A stretch of 64,000 bases of DNA from an uncultured Bacteroidota bacterium (GCA_903887415.1 CAISPO010000029.1:1-64000), one strand, 5' to 3'; shown: positions 1-8,676, counted from the stretch's first letter. The notes: generated by a model from the letters alone, not told the origin. A program made the numbers and translations.

Positions 1-1
1 C

Positions 2-895
2 ATCAGCTATACACTGGTTTCCGGATGTTATACAGTTACGCCATTCCATGTGGATACGCCTATACCTGTATTCCTGAGTGTCTCGCCATCACCTGCAGAC
101 ACCTTCCTGTGCTACAATACACCGGTTACATTAACGGCAACAGTTACACCGCTGGTAGGCATTCCATCTTTTGAGTGGGAGTTATTTGGTTCTTACATCG
201 GCACCGGCAACCCCTATACTTACAACCCCACTCACGGCGACTTCATCACCTGCGTAATGACGGTGAGCGGGGCTTGTGTTACCCCATCCGTTGTGAGCAA
301 GGATGTGACGCTGAATGTATGGCCGCAGGGCGGGCCGATAGTGGTGCTTTCCTATACCCAGCCAGACACTGCTGCATACATGGGCGAGGTTTATACATTC
401 TACACCACGGTTACGTTTGGTGGGCCAAGCCCTTCTTATCAGTGGTATGTGAACAATGCACCTGTTGGCGGCGCCACAGGGCCTGTGTTTACCACGCACA
501 TCTATGGCGAAAATGACAGTGTCTATTGCGTAGTGACCGGTAACTCGCCCTGTGATACGGGCAGCTATGTGGGTACCAGCAATGGAGCTATCATCTATGG
601 CCAGGGCTGGCTATCAGTAGGCTCGGTACAGGCAGGCAGCAGCGACTGCACCCTGTTCCCTAATCCGAATACCGGCAGTTTCACCCTCAGCGGCAAAGTG
701 AACGGCGCACAGGACAAGGAAGTGAGCCTGGAGGTAACAGATATGCTGGGCAGAACAGTTTACACAGGCACAGCAATGCCTCAAAACGGCACAGTGCGGG
801 CAGAGATAAAGCTGGGCCACGAAGCCGCCGGCAGCTACCTCCTCCGGGTGAACACCGAAACAGGGACACAAGCGTTCCATTTTGTGATACAGTAA
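2..895 (+). CDS. T9SS type A sorting domain surface protein, C-terminal part (5' end outside window)
   Basis: The frame is open from the first bases of the window, so this is the last 297 residues of a longer protein; the first ATG at 50 is not a credible start. It holds two Ig/PKD-like modules (segments around FLSVSPSPADTFLCYN and VVLSYTQPDTAAYM, each with paired cysteines and a Y/FxWYVN-type strand) and ends in a T9SS type A sorting domain (LFPNPNTGSFTLSG, then VTDMLGRTVYTG, ending FHFVIQ). Known of the family: such domains direct outer-membrane export by the type IX system and are usually cleaved. The same order of modules closes the two giant proteins at 22922 and 29391, so this is probably a third member of that family. 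Its head and size cannot be seen. Confidence 0.85.
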   Translation: MSYTLVSGCYTVTPFHVDTPIPVFLSVSPSPADTFLCYNTPVTLTATVTPLVGIPSFEWELFGSYIGTGNPYTYNPTHGDFITCVMTVSGACVTPSVVSKDVTLNVWPQGGPIVVLSYTQPDTAAYMGEVYTFYTTVTFGGPSPSYQWYVNNAPVGGATGPVFTTHIYGENDSVYCVVTGNSPCDTGSYVGTSNGAIIYGQGWLSVGSVQAGSSDCTLFPNPNTGSFTLSGKVNGAQDKEVSLEVTDMLGRTVYTGTAMPQNGTVRAEIKLGHEAAGSYLLRVNTETGTQAFHFVIQ

Positions 896-916
896 ATGAT
901 CTTTTGCACAATAACA

Positions 917-948
917 AAACAGGCGAATCCAGATGGTTCGCCTGTTTT
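917..948 (+). terminator. Intrinsic terminator, possibly bidirectional
   Basis: A perfect 12-bp inverted repeat (917-928 with 937-948, arm AAAACAGGCGAA) with an 8-base loop lies 22 bases after the stop of the left-edge gene and is followed by a T-rich tract. The A-rich 5' side gives T-rich sequence on the other strand, so it may also stop minus-strand transcription from the desaturase. Confidence 0.8.
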
Positions 949-1004
949 GGTTTATTCAAGGCAGTTAAGCTCTTTGGGTGTATTGTGCAGAGCCCCGTTA
1001 TTGC

Positions 1005-1032
1005 GTAGAGACATAATGCATTGCGCCTCTAC
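1005..1032. repeat. Dispersed 28-bp palindromic repeat, copy A
   Basis: Imperfect palindrome beginning GTAGAGAC and ending CCTCTAC with a TGCATTGC centre. It matches the perfect palindrome at 53233-53260 and relatives at 39272 and 39359. It lies between genes, downstream of the desaturase. Confidence 0.7.
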
Positions 1033-1066
1033 TTGCGCAGCATATCAGAACGTAAGTGCAAAAAAA

Positions 1067-2134
1067 TTACGCTACAGCCGGGGTTATAAACGGCGCCATA
1101 TCTATCTTCCCGGTGCGGGAACGCAGGAAGGCGATAATCTCTTCATCTGAAGCAAACCGGTCGCCCAGGTTGACGAAATGCTTAGCGAGCAGATCGTAAC
1201 GACCGCGCATCAGGTAAATGAATACATGCAGGAAATGAATACCATCAAAAACCACGGCATTGTTGGCCACGTATTCATTAATGGTCTGCTGGAAGTAGGC
1301 GGGATGCTCTGTCCAGTGCATGGTGGACTGCAAGTGATGGCTGATGTGGTAGCCATCATTCCAGCATTTCACATTGTACTTTGTATTGATGCAGGTAACG
1401 CTGTTTTTATAGGCATTATCCGGCTCATCGGCAGCAATAAACGCGTGCTGCGCCCAGTTGCCGGTCATAGCAATGATGCGAAAAGTAAAGAACGGAAGAA
1501 TAAAAACCACCAGCGTTGCCGGCCAGTTCACAAAGCATAAGCCAATGCACATGCCAAAAAACAAAACCTCGCCCCTTATAGAACGGTATAGCAGGCGCTG
1601 GCGGTGCTTGCGCACAAAGTAGCTGCAGAGATTGTAAATACCAAGAACAATGAACGTGCCGAGATACCGCGCAAACCCGCTTACGGAGTCGCGCTGGTAA
1701 GGCATCGTAGTGCTTTCATCATCCGGCATATTGTTTTCGGGATGGTGCATGCCCACATGGTGTGCATAGTACGTCTCCGGGGTTTGTCCAAAAAACGGCC
1801 CGATAACCCAGGGCAGGTAATGGTTCATAAATCCATACTTAGCTTTGAACCACGGCCGGTGACTGGTGCAATGCATCATCAGCCCATACGGGCCCTTGAA
1901 AGTGACATTATTGAGGAATTGATAAAGTATTGCGGCCACCCACCAGATAGCCCCGGGTAAGCCGGGCCAGAACAGCAGCACGGCAAGCGGTATGAGCGTA
2001 AAGGTGATCTTCAGCGTGAGGTAAACAAAAGGAAGGTCGCGTTCATCACGGATGAGGGAAACAAAAAAACGGTCAGCGGCGGTAGCTGGCTTCGCTACGC
2101 CCATAGGATCGGTGATCGCGCCTAATATCTTCAT
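1067..2134 (-). CDS. Fatty acid desaturase family protein
   Basis: 355 residues starting at MKILGAITDPMG; the open frame runs further upstream but that part would read through the thioredoxin terminator, so this ATG is preferred. The membrane-bound desaturase histidine boxes are visible: HCTSH at about 88-92, HHVGMHH at about 125-131, and HISHH followed by HWTEH in the C-terminal third. Hydrophobic segments lie at about 40-75 and in the middle of the protein. Members of this superfamily are di-iron oxygenases of the inner membrane that introduce double bonds or hydroxyl groups into acyl chains. Substrate and position cannot be read from sequence. It stands alone, downstream of trx on the same strand but separated by a terminator. 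Confidence 0.85.
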   Translation of the reverse strand: MKILGAITDPMGVAKPATAADRFFVSLIRDERDLPFVYLTLKITFTLIPLAVLLFWPGLPGAIWWVAAILYQFLNNVTFKGPYGLMMHCTSHRPWFKAKYGFMNHYLPWVIGPFFGQTPETYYAHHVGMHHPENNMPDDESTTMPYQRDSVSGFARYLGTFIVLGIYNLCSYFVRKHRQRLLYRSIRGEVLFFGMCIGLCFVNWPATLVVFILPFFTFRIIAMTGNWAQHAFIAADEPDNAYKNSVTCINTKYNVKCWNDGYHISHHLQSTMHWTEHPAYFQQTINEYVANNAVVFDGIHFLHVFIYLMRGRYDLLAKHFVNLGDRFASDEEIIAFLRSRTGKIDMAPFITPAVA

Positions 2135-2227
2135 TTTCAGTACGAAATAATGTAAGCAGCAAGGTAGGAATAATAATGTAAAAATAAAGCAAATGAGGAG
2201 TTGTGGAAATGGTAAGATTTGAAAAAC

Positions 2228-2257
2228 AAAAAACCGCCCGAAAATGAGGGCGGTTTT
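2228..2257 (-). terminator. Intrinsic terminator after thioredoxin
   Basis: On the minus strand, AAAACCGCCC pairs with GGGCGGTTTT across an 8-base loop, followed by a run of T. It lies 20 bases after the thioredoxin stop. Confidence 0.85.
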
Positions 2258-2276
2258 GGAATTTGAATATTGGAAC

Positions 2277-2600
2277 TTAAGCCCCCAGTATCTTTTGTAT
2301 CTTTTTATCAAACACATTTTTCGGCGCTGCGCCTACCTGCTTGTCAACCACCTGGCCGCCCTTTATAAAGAGCACACATGGAATACTGGTCACTCCATAG
2401 TTGATAGAGAGATTAGGATTCTCATCCACATTCACTTTACCTACGTTAACCTTCCCCTCATAATCTTTTGCAAGTGCATCAATTGTCGGGCCTAAAGCAA
2501 GGCACGGGCCGCACCAGGGCGCCCAGAAATCTATTACGGAAAGCTTATCAGCTTTGAGAACTTCAGTGTCGAAATTTGAATCGGTGAATACTGCTGCCAT
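2277..2600 (-). CDS. trxA: Thioredoxin
   Basis: 107 residues, the usual size of a bacterial thioredoxin. It shows the redox active site WCGPC (cysteines at 30 and 33) in the strand FWAPWCGPC, and the cis-proline segment TSIPC. It is a cytoplasmic disulfide reductase acting with thioredoxin reductase, which is not in the window. The start MAAVFTD was chosen because it gives the family length; an upstream in-frame ATG would add 20 lysine- and asparagine-rich residues and read back into the promoter box at 2640. There is no Shine-Dalgarno, only an A-rich leader, as is usual in Bacteroidota. The gene is monocistronic, with its own promoter box and terminator. Confidence 0.92.
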   Translation of the reverse strand: MAAVFTDSNFDTEVLKADKLSVIDFWAPWCGPCLALGPTIDALAKDYEGKVNVGKVNVDENPNLSINYGVTSIPCVLFIKGGQVVDKQVGAAPKNVFDKKIQKILGA

Positions 2601-2639
2601 TGTAATTTTATTTTTATTGTTATTTTTGAAAATGAAACC

Positions 2640-2647
2640 CAAAGTTA
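2640..2647 (-). promoter_or_regulatory. -7 box of thioredoxin gene
   Basis: TAACTTTG on the minus strand, a full match to TAnnTTTG, 40 bases before the ATG. No clear TTG at the -33 distance was found. Confidence 0.5.
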
Positions 2648-2722
2648 CATGAATATGCAATGGCAGGCGAATAGAATAGGCGAATAGGCATATAATCTAT
2701 CCACATAATGCTAACAAAAAAG

Positions 2723-2774
2723 AAATTCCAAAATGCAAATCCCAAATTCCAAACTCCAAATTCCAGATTTCCAA
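2723..2774. repeat. Low-complexity AAATTCCAAA-type repeat
   Basis: About five degenerate direct copies of the word AAATTCCAAA or CAAATTCC in tandem, between trx and the lipoprotein gene. It creates a spurious frame rich in N, F, G and W on the minus strand that should not be called a gene. Confidence 0.6.
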
Positions 2775-2881
2775 TAATATTGTGGTTTCTTTGAAAGAAA
2801 CTATTAATTTTATGCCTTAACGGGTTCAATGGGATACCTATGAGTGGTTATGCTCATAAGGCTCAAACAAAAAGAATAAAA

Positions 2882-3559
2882 ATGAAAAGAACAAGAACGG
2901 TTATTGCAACGGCTATAATTACTCTATTGGCTTTCGGGGCTATTATTTATTCATCATGTACCAAGGACCGCTGCGCAAATGTGGCTTGTCAGAACGGCGG
3001 CACCTGCGTAAACGGCTACTGCTCCTGTCCCAGCGGCTATGAAGGCGACCATTGCGAAACGGGTGTAACCACCACTATTGTATATTGGAACCACGGGTTT
3101 ACAGATATTACACTTACTTTAAATAACCAGCAATATACAGTACCTGCCGGGCATTCAAAAGGATTTATGGGGGCTCATGGAGATACTTTACAGGGCATTG
3201 CAACAACATCTGGCACTTATGGCAAGATGGTAATCTGGGACTCGCTGCTCAATATTTTCCCACAGAACGGAATTGATACGGTTAACTTTCACATCCCTAA
3301 TACTTATTTCTTCCTGACCGTTCTTAATGACAGCTCATCGTCAACTTTGAAAGAATTCCAGGTGAACTGGCAATTGCCCAGCGAAGTTGATTTTATTATC
3401 AGCCCACCGTTGCAGTACCTCACAACTACCTTAATAGGTTACTTCCCTGCAAACTCAGGATCTACAATTCATGTGGTATCAACGGCGGAGCATGAGTGGT
3501 ACGACAGCCTGCACCTGCCCAACGTACAGGACCAGTCTTATGAGTTTATTGCGAATTAA
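2882..3559 (+). CDS. Lipoprotein with an EGF-like domain
   Basis: 225 residues. The ATG at 2882 is chosen because MKRTRTVIATAIITLLAFG is a short basic start followed by a hydrophobic stretch and a cysteine in the context IYSSC, as expected for a signal peptidase II lipobox, though weakly matching. Next comes a compact six-cysteine module at about 33-62 (CANVACQNGGTC, CSCPSGYEGDHC), with the spacing and the CxC..GxxGxxC signature of an EGF-like domain. The remaining 160 residues have no recognised motif, look beta-rich and contain no cysteine. Likely anchored in the inner or outer membrane and facing outward or periplasmic. Function unknown. EGF-like modules occur now and then in Bacteroidota lipoproteins. 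Confidence 0.75.
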   Translation: MKRTRTVIATAIITLLAFGAIIYSSCTKDRCANVACQNGGTCVNGYCSCPSGYEGDHCETGVTTTIVYWNHGFTDITLTLNNQQYTVPAGHSKGFMGAHGDTLQGIATTSGTYGKMVIWDSLLNIFPQNGIDTVNFHIPNTYFFLTVLNDSSSSTLKEFQVNWQLPSEVDFIISPPLQYLTTTLIGYFPANSGSTIHVVSTAEHEWYDSLHLPNVQDQSYEFIAN

Positions 3560-3622
3560 CCTCTCCCCGCGAGCTTCACTCTTTCCCTGGCGGGAACACC
3601 AAAGGAGCGTGTGAGGCGGAAT
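3560..3622. repeat. Degenerate CCTCTCC/GGAGAGG-type repeat
   Basis: The interval between the convergent lipoprotein and dnaE genes starts with CCTCTCCCC and ends with GTGAGGCGG, resembling the outer arms of the hairpin repeat at 53303-53338, but its middle is diverged. It may act as a weak 3' hairpin; no T-run follows. Confidence 0.35.
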
Positions 3623-3647
3623 GAATTACGTAGTTACTGTGCGGTAG

Positions 3648-6600
3648 TTATACCTTATCCAGCGAATACCGGATATCTTCATGTTCGTGTAAAAAACGGA
3701 TCAACTCATCATTTACCTCTATCTTCCGCGACTGAGATTTTAGCCTTACTTCGGTGCCATCCCAGTCTGCTATGTGCATGATCAGCTCCGTATTTCCGGG
3801 GTGGGTCTTTAGATTGGATTCCATGAAAGTTACCAGTTCCTCATTAACTTTCAGCAGCGGCAGAGAAAGGTGTATCTTTTTTGTGAGCGTTTTGCGCACT
3901 TCATCCAGCAACATCATATTCTGTATCTGGAATTCCATGGTGCCGGGGCGGTATTTGTGCTCGTCAAATACACCCTGTATCATCAGCTTCTGGCCATTCA
4001 CGAGGTAGTTGCCATACTGCACATAGTTCTTTTCCCACAGCAGTATCTCGAAATGCCCTGAATAATCGTTAATAGTCAGCTTACCGAATTTGCTGCCCTT
4101 CTTGGTGGTCATATGGCCCACGTCGGTCACATAGCCCGCTATGCGTATATTGCGGCCACGGTTGGCATCCAGCTCGCTTATGGGCGTCATGCCGTAATTG
4201 TCCATCTCGAACTTAAAACCATCGAGCGGGTGCGCACTAAGATAAATGCCCACTACTTCTTTTTCGCGGTCCAGCAGTTCAGGCAGCCCCCACTTATCGC
4301 ATTCCGGCATCATGGGCGGCTTCACTTCCGGCATAGCCGTAGCGCCAAACAGGCTGTTGGTAGCCATAGATGAACTGGCCTGGAACTGGTTGCCAAATTT
4401 CACCAGCCGCTCCAATCCCGTTATTGGGTCAGTAGCAGGTGCATAGAAATACTGCGCCCTGTGCAATTGCGGGAAACAATCGAGCGCCCCCGCCAGCACC
4501 AGGCTTTCCATCGATTTTTTATTTACGGTGCGCTGGTTTACCCTTTTGATAAAGTCATATACCGTAAGGTAAGGGCCATTCGCTTCGCGCTCTAATACTA
4601 TATCATCCACAGCAGCCTCACCCACCCCTTTTATTGCATTCATCCCGAAGCGCACCACATTTTCTTTCGCCACCGCAAACCCTTTCAGGCTCTCGTTCAC
4701 ATCCGGGCCAAGCACCTGCAGCCCCATGCGCTGGCACTCCTCCATGTAAAATTTTATCTTGTCAATATTGCCCTGGTTGTTCAGCACCGCCGCCATATAC
4801 TCAGCCGGGTAATGGGCTTTGAGGTAGGCTGTCTGGTAAGCAACAAGTGCATAACAGGTAGAGTGCGATTTATTGAATGCATACTGCGCAAATGCTTCCC
4901 AGTCGGTCCATATCTTTTGCAGCTTGTCTTCGGGATGCCCATTCTTCTTGGCGCCTTCCACAAACTGCCCCTTCATCTTATCCAGCACTGACTTCTGCTT
5001 CTTACCCATTGCCTTGCGCAGCACATCGGCATCGCCCTTGCTGAAACCCGCAAGGCTTTGCGACAGCAGCATCACCTGTTCCTGATAGACCGTGATCCCA
5101 TATGTATCACTCAGGTACTCGGCCATCTCCGGCACATCATAGGAGATTTCCTCCTGCCCGTGCTTACGCTTTATGTAGTTGGGTATATACTCCATAGGCC
5201 CCGGACGATACAAGGCGTTCATGGCTATAAGGTCGTCAAATTTATCGGGCTTCAGATTGATGAGGTGCTTCTGCATCCCTGCACTTTCAAACTGGAAGGT
5301 ACCGTTGGTATCGCCCGCCTGGTAAAGCTCGTAGGTCTCCTCATCATCCAGCGGAATAGTATCAATATCTATTTCAACACCATAATTTCTTTTTATCAGC
5401 GCCAGCGCATCTTTAATAATGGTCAGGGTCTTCAACCCCAAAAAGTCCATCTTGATAACGCCGGCATTCTCTATCACATTGCCCTCATACTGCGTTATCA
5501 GCGAGTCCACATCCTTGGCCATAAACACCGGCAGCAGATCAGTAAGATCGCTGGGGGCAATGATGATGCCCGCAGCATGTATGCCCGTGTTGCGCACTGA
5601 CCCTTCCAGCTTTTCGGCATTGCGCAGCACCTCGCCATGCAATGTTTGCTGCCCCAGTATCTCGCGCAGCTTCATCACCCATTCTATTTCTTCCGCGCCC
5701 AGGCCTTCTTTCTGGTCCAGGCTACCCTCCCCTTTCAGTTCGGCACGCAGCAAGCGTTTCAGGCTTATGCCCGGCCGCTCCGGCACCAGCTTTGCCAGCG
5801 CATTGCTCTCGCTAAGCGGCAGGTCCATCACGCGGGCCACGTCCTTTATACTGCTCTTGGCAGCCATGGTGCCGTAGGTCACTATCTGCGCCACCTGGTT
5901 CTTGCCATACTTCTGCACCACATAGTCTATCACCTTCTGGCGGCCCACATCATCAAAGTCTGTATCTATATCGGGCATGCTCTTACGGTCCGGGTTCAGG
6001 AACCTTTCGAACAGCAGCTTGTACTTTATCGGGTCAATGTTAGTGATGCCAATACAATATGCCACCGCCGACCCCGCCGCCGAGCCGCGCCCCGGCCCTA
6101 TAAACACACCCATATTGCGCCCCTCCTTTATGAAGTCGCTCACAATAAGGAAGTAGCCTGCAAAACCCATGGTGCGAATGGTAAACAGCTCGAATTTTAT
6201 GCGCTCCTCTACCTCGGCCGTGATCTCTTTATATCGTTCTTTCGCCCCCATCCAGGTAAGATGCTCCAGGAAGGCGTTCTGATCATTATTGAACTCTGTG
6301 GGCACTACAAAGTGCGGCAGCAAAATATCCTTTTCGAGCTTGAGTGGCTTTATTTTATCGAGTACCTGGTTTGTATTATCCAGCGCCTGCGGCAGGTCGC
6401 TGAACACAGCGCCCATCTCATCTGTGGTCTTGAAATAGAACCGGTCGCTGGGGAAGGCGAAGCGCCCGCCCTTGGGCTGCGTTTCATCATCATCGCCCAG
6501 CTCCTTCCACTTAGGGTCGGCCTGCTTGGAGCCGGTGTTGATGCACAGCAGTATATCATGCGCATTGGCATCGGCCTGGTCAACATAGTGGCTGTCATTA

Positions 6601-7259
6601 CTGGCGATGATGGGCACATTATATTTCTCGGCAAATCGCAGCAGCACCTGGTTCACCTTGTCCTGGTCGCCTATGGCATGGCGCTGCAGCTCTATGTAAT
6701 AGTCCTCGCCAAAGAGGTCCAGCCACCACTTAAACGCCTTTTCCCCTTCCGCCTCTCCCTTGCGCAAAATAGTGCGCGGCACCTCAGCAGCCAGGCAGCA
6801 CGTAGTGGCAATAAGCCCCTCATGATATTTTAATACCAGTTCCTTATCTATACGCGGATACTTGCCATAGAGGCCCTCCATATAGCCCAGCGAGCACAGC
6901 TTCACCAGGTTCTTATAACCAATTTCATCTTTTGCCAGCAGCAACTGGTGATAGCGCAGGTCTTTATCGTCTTTAGAGAAAGCCCGCTTATGCCGGTTCT
7001 CCACGAGGTAGAACTCGCAACCTATAACAGGCTTCACTTCCGGCTCTTCTATATCCTTTCCATCGTCCCGCTTGCCCACCACCTTCTTCTTCTTCCACGC
7101 CTCCGCCACAAAATCGAACACGCCAAACATATTGCCGTGATCAGTAATAGCCATAGCGGGCATACTATCCTTCCGCGCCTTCTCAAACAGCTTGGAGACA
7201 TTAGAAGCCCCATCGAGCAGGGAGTACTGGGTATGATTATGTAAGTGGGAGAATTTCAC
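3648..7259 (-). CDS. dnaE: DNA polymerase III subunit alpha
   Basis: 1203 residues, normal for DnaE. The order is: PHP domain at the N terminus (FSHLHNHTQYSLLDGA), polymerase palm with the catalytic aspartates in PDIDTDFDD at about 405-415 and GPGRGSAAGS before it, the fingers and beta-binding region (YRPGPMEYIPNYIKRKHG), a helix-hairpin-helix segment (GMNAIKGVGEAAVDDI), and a C-terminal OB fold (IRIAGYVTDVGHMTTKKG). It is the replicative DNA polymerase catalytic subunit of the cytoplasmic holoenzyme. The start codon is GTG at 7259. Its 5' region borders the accessory island, and a 30-base copy of its first codons recurs at 8902-8931. Confidence 0.97.
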   Translation of the reverse strand: MKFSHLHNHTQYSLLDGASNVSKLFEKARKDSMPAMAITDHGNMFGVFDFVAEAWKKKKVVGKRDDGKDIEEPEVKPVIGCEFYLVENRHKRAFSKDDKDLRYHQLLLAKDEIGYKNLVKLCSLGYMEGLYGKYPRIDKELVLKYHEGLIATTCCLAAEVPRTILRKGEAEGEKAFKWWLDLFGEDYYIELQRHAIGDQDKVNQVLLRFAEKYNVPIIASNDSHYVDQADANAHDILLCINTGSKQADPKWKELGDDDETQPKGGRFAFPSDRFYFKTTDEMGAVFSDLPQALDNTNQVLDKIKPLKLEKDILLPHFVVPTEFNNDQNAFLEHLTWMGAKERYKEITAEVEERIKFELFTIRTMGFAGYFLIVSDFIKEGRNMGVFIGPGRGSAAGSAVAYCIGITNIDPIKYKLLFERFLNPDRKSMPDIDTDFDDVGRQKVIDYVVQKYGKNQVAQIVTYGTMAAKSSIKDVARVMDLPLSESNALAKLVPERPGISLKRLLRAELKGEGSLDQKEGLGAEEIEWVMKLREILGQQTLHGEVLRNAEKLEGSVRNTGIHAAGIIIAPSDLTDLLPVFMAKDVDSLITQYEGNVIENAGVIKMDFLGLKTLTIIKDALALIKRNYGVEIDIDTIPLDDEETYELYQAGDTNGTFQFESAGMQKHLINLKPDKFDDLIAMNALYRPGPMEYIPNYIKRKHGQEEISYDVPEMAEYLSDTYGITVYQEQVMLLSQSLAGFSKGDADVLRKAMGKKQKSVLDKMKGQFVEGAKKNGHPEDKLQKIWTDWEAFAQYAFNKSHSTCYALVAYQTAYLKAHYPAEYMAAVLNNQGNIDKIKFYMEECQRMGLQVLGPDVNESLKGFAVAKENVVRFGMNAIKGVGEAAVDDIVLEREANGPYLTVYDFIKRVNQRTVNKKSMESLVLAGALDCFPQLHRAQYFYAPATDPITGLERLVKFGNQFQASSSMATNSLFGATAMPEVKPPMMPECDKWGLPELLDREKEVVGIYLSAHPLDGFKFEMDNYGMTPISELDANRGRNIRIAGYVTDVGHMTTKKGSKFGKLTINDYSGHFEILLWEKNYVQYGNYLVNGQKLMIQGVFDEHKYRPGTMEFQIQNMMLLDEVRKTLTKKIHLSLPLLKVNEELVTFMESNLKTHPGNTELIMHIADWDGTEVRLKSQSRKIEVNDELIRFLHEHEDIRYSLDKV

Positions 7260-7377
7260 AAGTCGGAACCACGATTAAACTGATTAAAAGATTGCCCTGA
7301 TGCAATATGTCTGAACCATGATTTTCGTGATTATTTTGATTATCATGATGCGTTTTGTATCGCAACGAGGGGATTAC

Positions 7378-7488
7378 AAAGTAACGAAAAAAGGGCGGAG
7401 GGGGAAAATGGAGTTATCCACAGGCGGGTGGATTATATAACTGGCGTCACAGACGCGGTTCCGGGGCATCCTCGTTGCAAACGAGGAT
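7378..7488. repeat. Island repeat, copy 1 (full length)
   Basis: About 111 bases that recur at 8547-8655 with few differences and at 9055-9142 in shorter form. It begins AAAGTAACGAAAAAAGGGCG and ends in the small hairpin TCCTCGTTGCAAACGAGGA. It separates dnaE from the AbiEii gene. No protein of its own is credible. Confidence 0.85.
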
Positions 7489-7509
7489 GAGTAAGGTGGA
7501 GAAAATATT

Positions 7510-8172
7510 TTACAACTTTTTGACTTCTGCTACCATTTCCTGCTGAATTACTTCCCAATGTTTGCCTTTAAAGCAAATGGGATCAGGCATATTATCGGCA
7601 ATTTTAAAATCCACAAGACCTGAAAGAACCAATTTCATATCATTGTAAGGATACTTCTGTTCATAAACAGGAAGCAGTGATTGTAACGACCGTTTTTCAA
7701 AGATTTCTGACATATCCCAAAAATCCTTTTTCCTTCCGCCGCGAGATATTACGTCCAATTTCATTGCCGCAATTTCTTCAATAGCCGCAAGCCTGATACC
7801 ACCCTCCGTTACTATCGGAAAGATGAAGTTATCTCCCCAATTTAATATATCGACTTTGATAAGTGAAACGTTACTTTCCCCGAGAAACAAATGCAGTCCA
7901 AAATTGTTTTCGAGCGTCCTCATACCAGTTATACCATCATCCGGATTGATCACAGTGGGAAATGAGTTTTTCAATTCTGTTTCGATCTTATCGAAAGAAA
8001 TGCTGCCATATTCTTTAGCGGCAAACAAATCAATATCTTCTGAAATTCTATGACCAAGCAGAAGGCTTAACGCAGTGCCGCCAACCAATCTGAAATCTGC
8101 GAGAGATTCCAGCGCCATTAGTTTATTTAAAACTTTGAGTAATGACTCGCTTGTGGTGAATGTTTTAAGCAT
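7510..8172 (-). CDS. Nucleotidyltransferase of the AbiEii/AbiGii toxin family
   Basis: 220 residues. The nucleotidyltransferase signature is near the N terminus: LVGGTALSLLLGHRISEDID, with the GG, the small-residue helix and the paired acidic residues of the hSDxD-type metal site (SEDIDLF). Known of the family: AbiEii-type proteins are toxins of type IV toxin-antitoxin and abortive-infection systems that transfer nucleotides to RNA targets, while other members have unknown targets. The upstream gene (8127-8435) overlaps its start by 46 bases, so the two are translationally coupled. The product is cytoplasmic. The partner is a DUF6922-type protein rather than the classical AbiEi, so activity as a toxin is inferred. 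Confidence 0.85.
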   Translation of the reverse strand: MLKTFTTSESLLKVLNKLMALESLADFRLVGGTALSLLLGHRISEDIDLFAAKEYGSISFDKIETELKNSFPTVINPDDGITGMRTLENNFGLHLFLGESNVSLIKVDILNWGDNFIFPIVTEGGIRLAAIEEIAAMKLDVISRGGRKKDFWDMSEIFEKRSLQSLLPVYEQKYPYNDMKLVLSGLVDFKIADNMPDPICFKGKHWEVIQQEMVAEVKKL

Positions 8173-8435
8173 TGGAAGCGGTCATTTGAAAGATGAAACA
8201 GTTGCTTACTCAGGGCAAGTGCCCTGGGCAATAAAGTATCTATACCGGTAACGGTAGCTATTATCTTATCTGTGCCATAATACCGTATTATTTCCTGGAT
8301 ATCCGGTTCTGCGCCCCGCTCCAAAACACGGATAATAGTAAAATCAGCATAACGGTCGAAATCAAGCTTATGCAAGTCCGTATCCCAGAAGATATGCCGG
8401 GACAGAAGGGGTTTACTATTTGTTGATTTTTCCAT
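8127..8435 (-). CDS. DUF6922-type partner of the AbiEii protein, probable antitoxin
   Basis: 102 residues. The core LSRHIFWDTDLHKLDFDRY, followed by IIRVLERG and EIIRYYGTDKI, matches the small proteins (DUF6922) that usually sit directly upstream of AbiEii-type nucleotidyltransferases. The gene overlaps the downstream toxin-like gene by 46 bases in another frame. An antitoxin or regulatory role is inferred from the pairing. No helix-turn-helix is obvious. A TAATTTTA sequence just before the ATG resembles a -7 box with one mismatch. Confidence 0.75.
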   Translation of the reverse strand: MEKSTNSKPLLSRHIFWDTDLHKLDFDRYADFTIIRVLERGAEPDIQEIIRYYGTDKIIATVTGIDTLLPRALALSKQLFHLSNDRFQCLKHSPQASHYSKF

Positions 8436-8546
8436 TAATGTAAAATTACAAAAAATCGGGGAATGATGATAAGATGGGGAACCATGTAAATTTCATTGGC
8501 TCTTGCCACACAATTGACTACCCATGGCATGCCTTTTCGGCATCAT

Positions 8547-8655
8547 AAAGTAACGAAAAAAGGGCGGAGGGGGAAAATGGAGTTTCCACAGGCGGGTGGA
8601 TTATATAACTGGCGTCACGGACGCGGTTCCCTGGCATCCTCGTTGCAAACGAGGA
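8547..8655. repeat. Island repeat, copy 2
   Basis: Nearly identical to copy 1, in the same orientation, with the same start AAAGTAACGAAAAAAGGGCG and the terminal hairpin TCCTCGTTGCAAACGAGGA. It lacks the TTATCCACA of copy 1 (it has TTTCCACA). It is preceded by the words AATTTCATTGG and CTCTTGC, which also occur before copy 3. Confidence 0.85.
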
Positions 8656-8676
8656 CAAGCGGCATAGAGGTTCTTG

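Noticed and set aside
2785-2801. GTTTCTTT-G-AAAGAAAC inverted repeat as a possible operator
   Set aside because: It is A/T-rich, found once, and not placed against a recognised promoter; chance cannot be excluded.
2620-2829. 69-codon frame with alternating N, F, G and W
   Set aside because: It comes from the tandem AAATTCCAAA-type repeat and overlaps the trx promoter region.
5637-6833. 398-codon open frame on the plus strand
   Set aside because: It is antisense to dnaE, has no start context or signal, and its composition mirrors the codon bias of dnaE. It is a shadow.
7414-7422. TTATCCACA, a perfect DnaA-box sequence near dnaE
   Set aside because: It is a single site inside a repeat; the other copies lack it and no cluster, AT-rich unwinding region or dnaA gene is present, so no origin is claimed.
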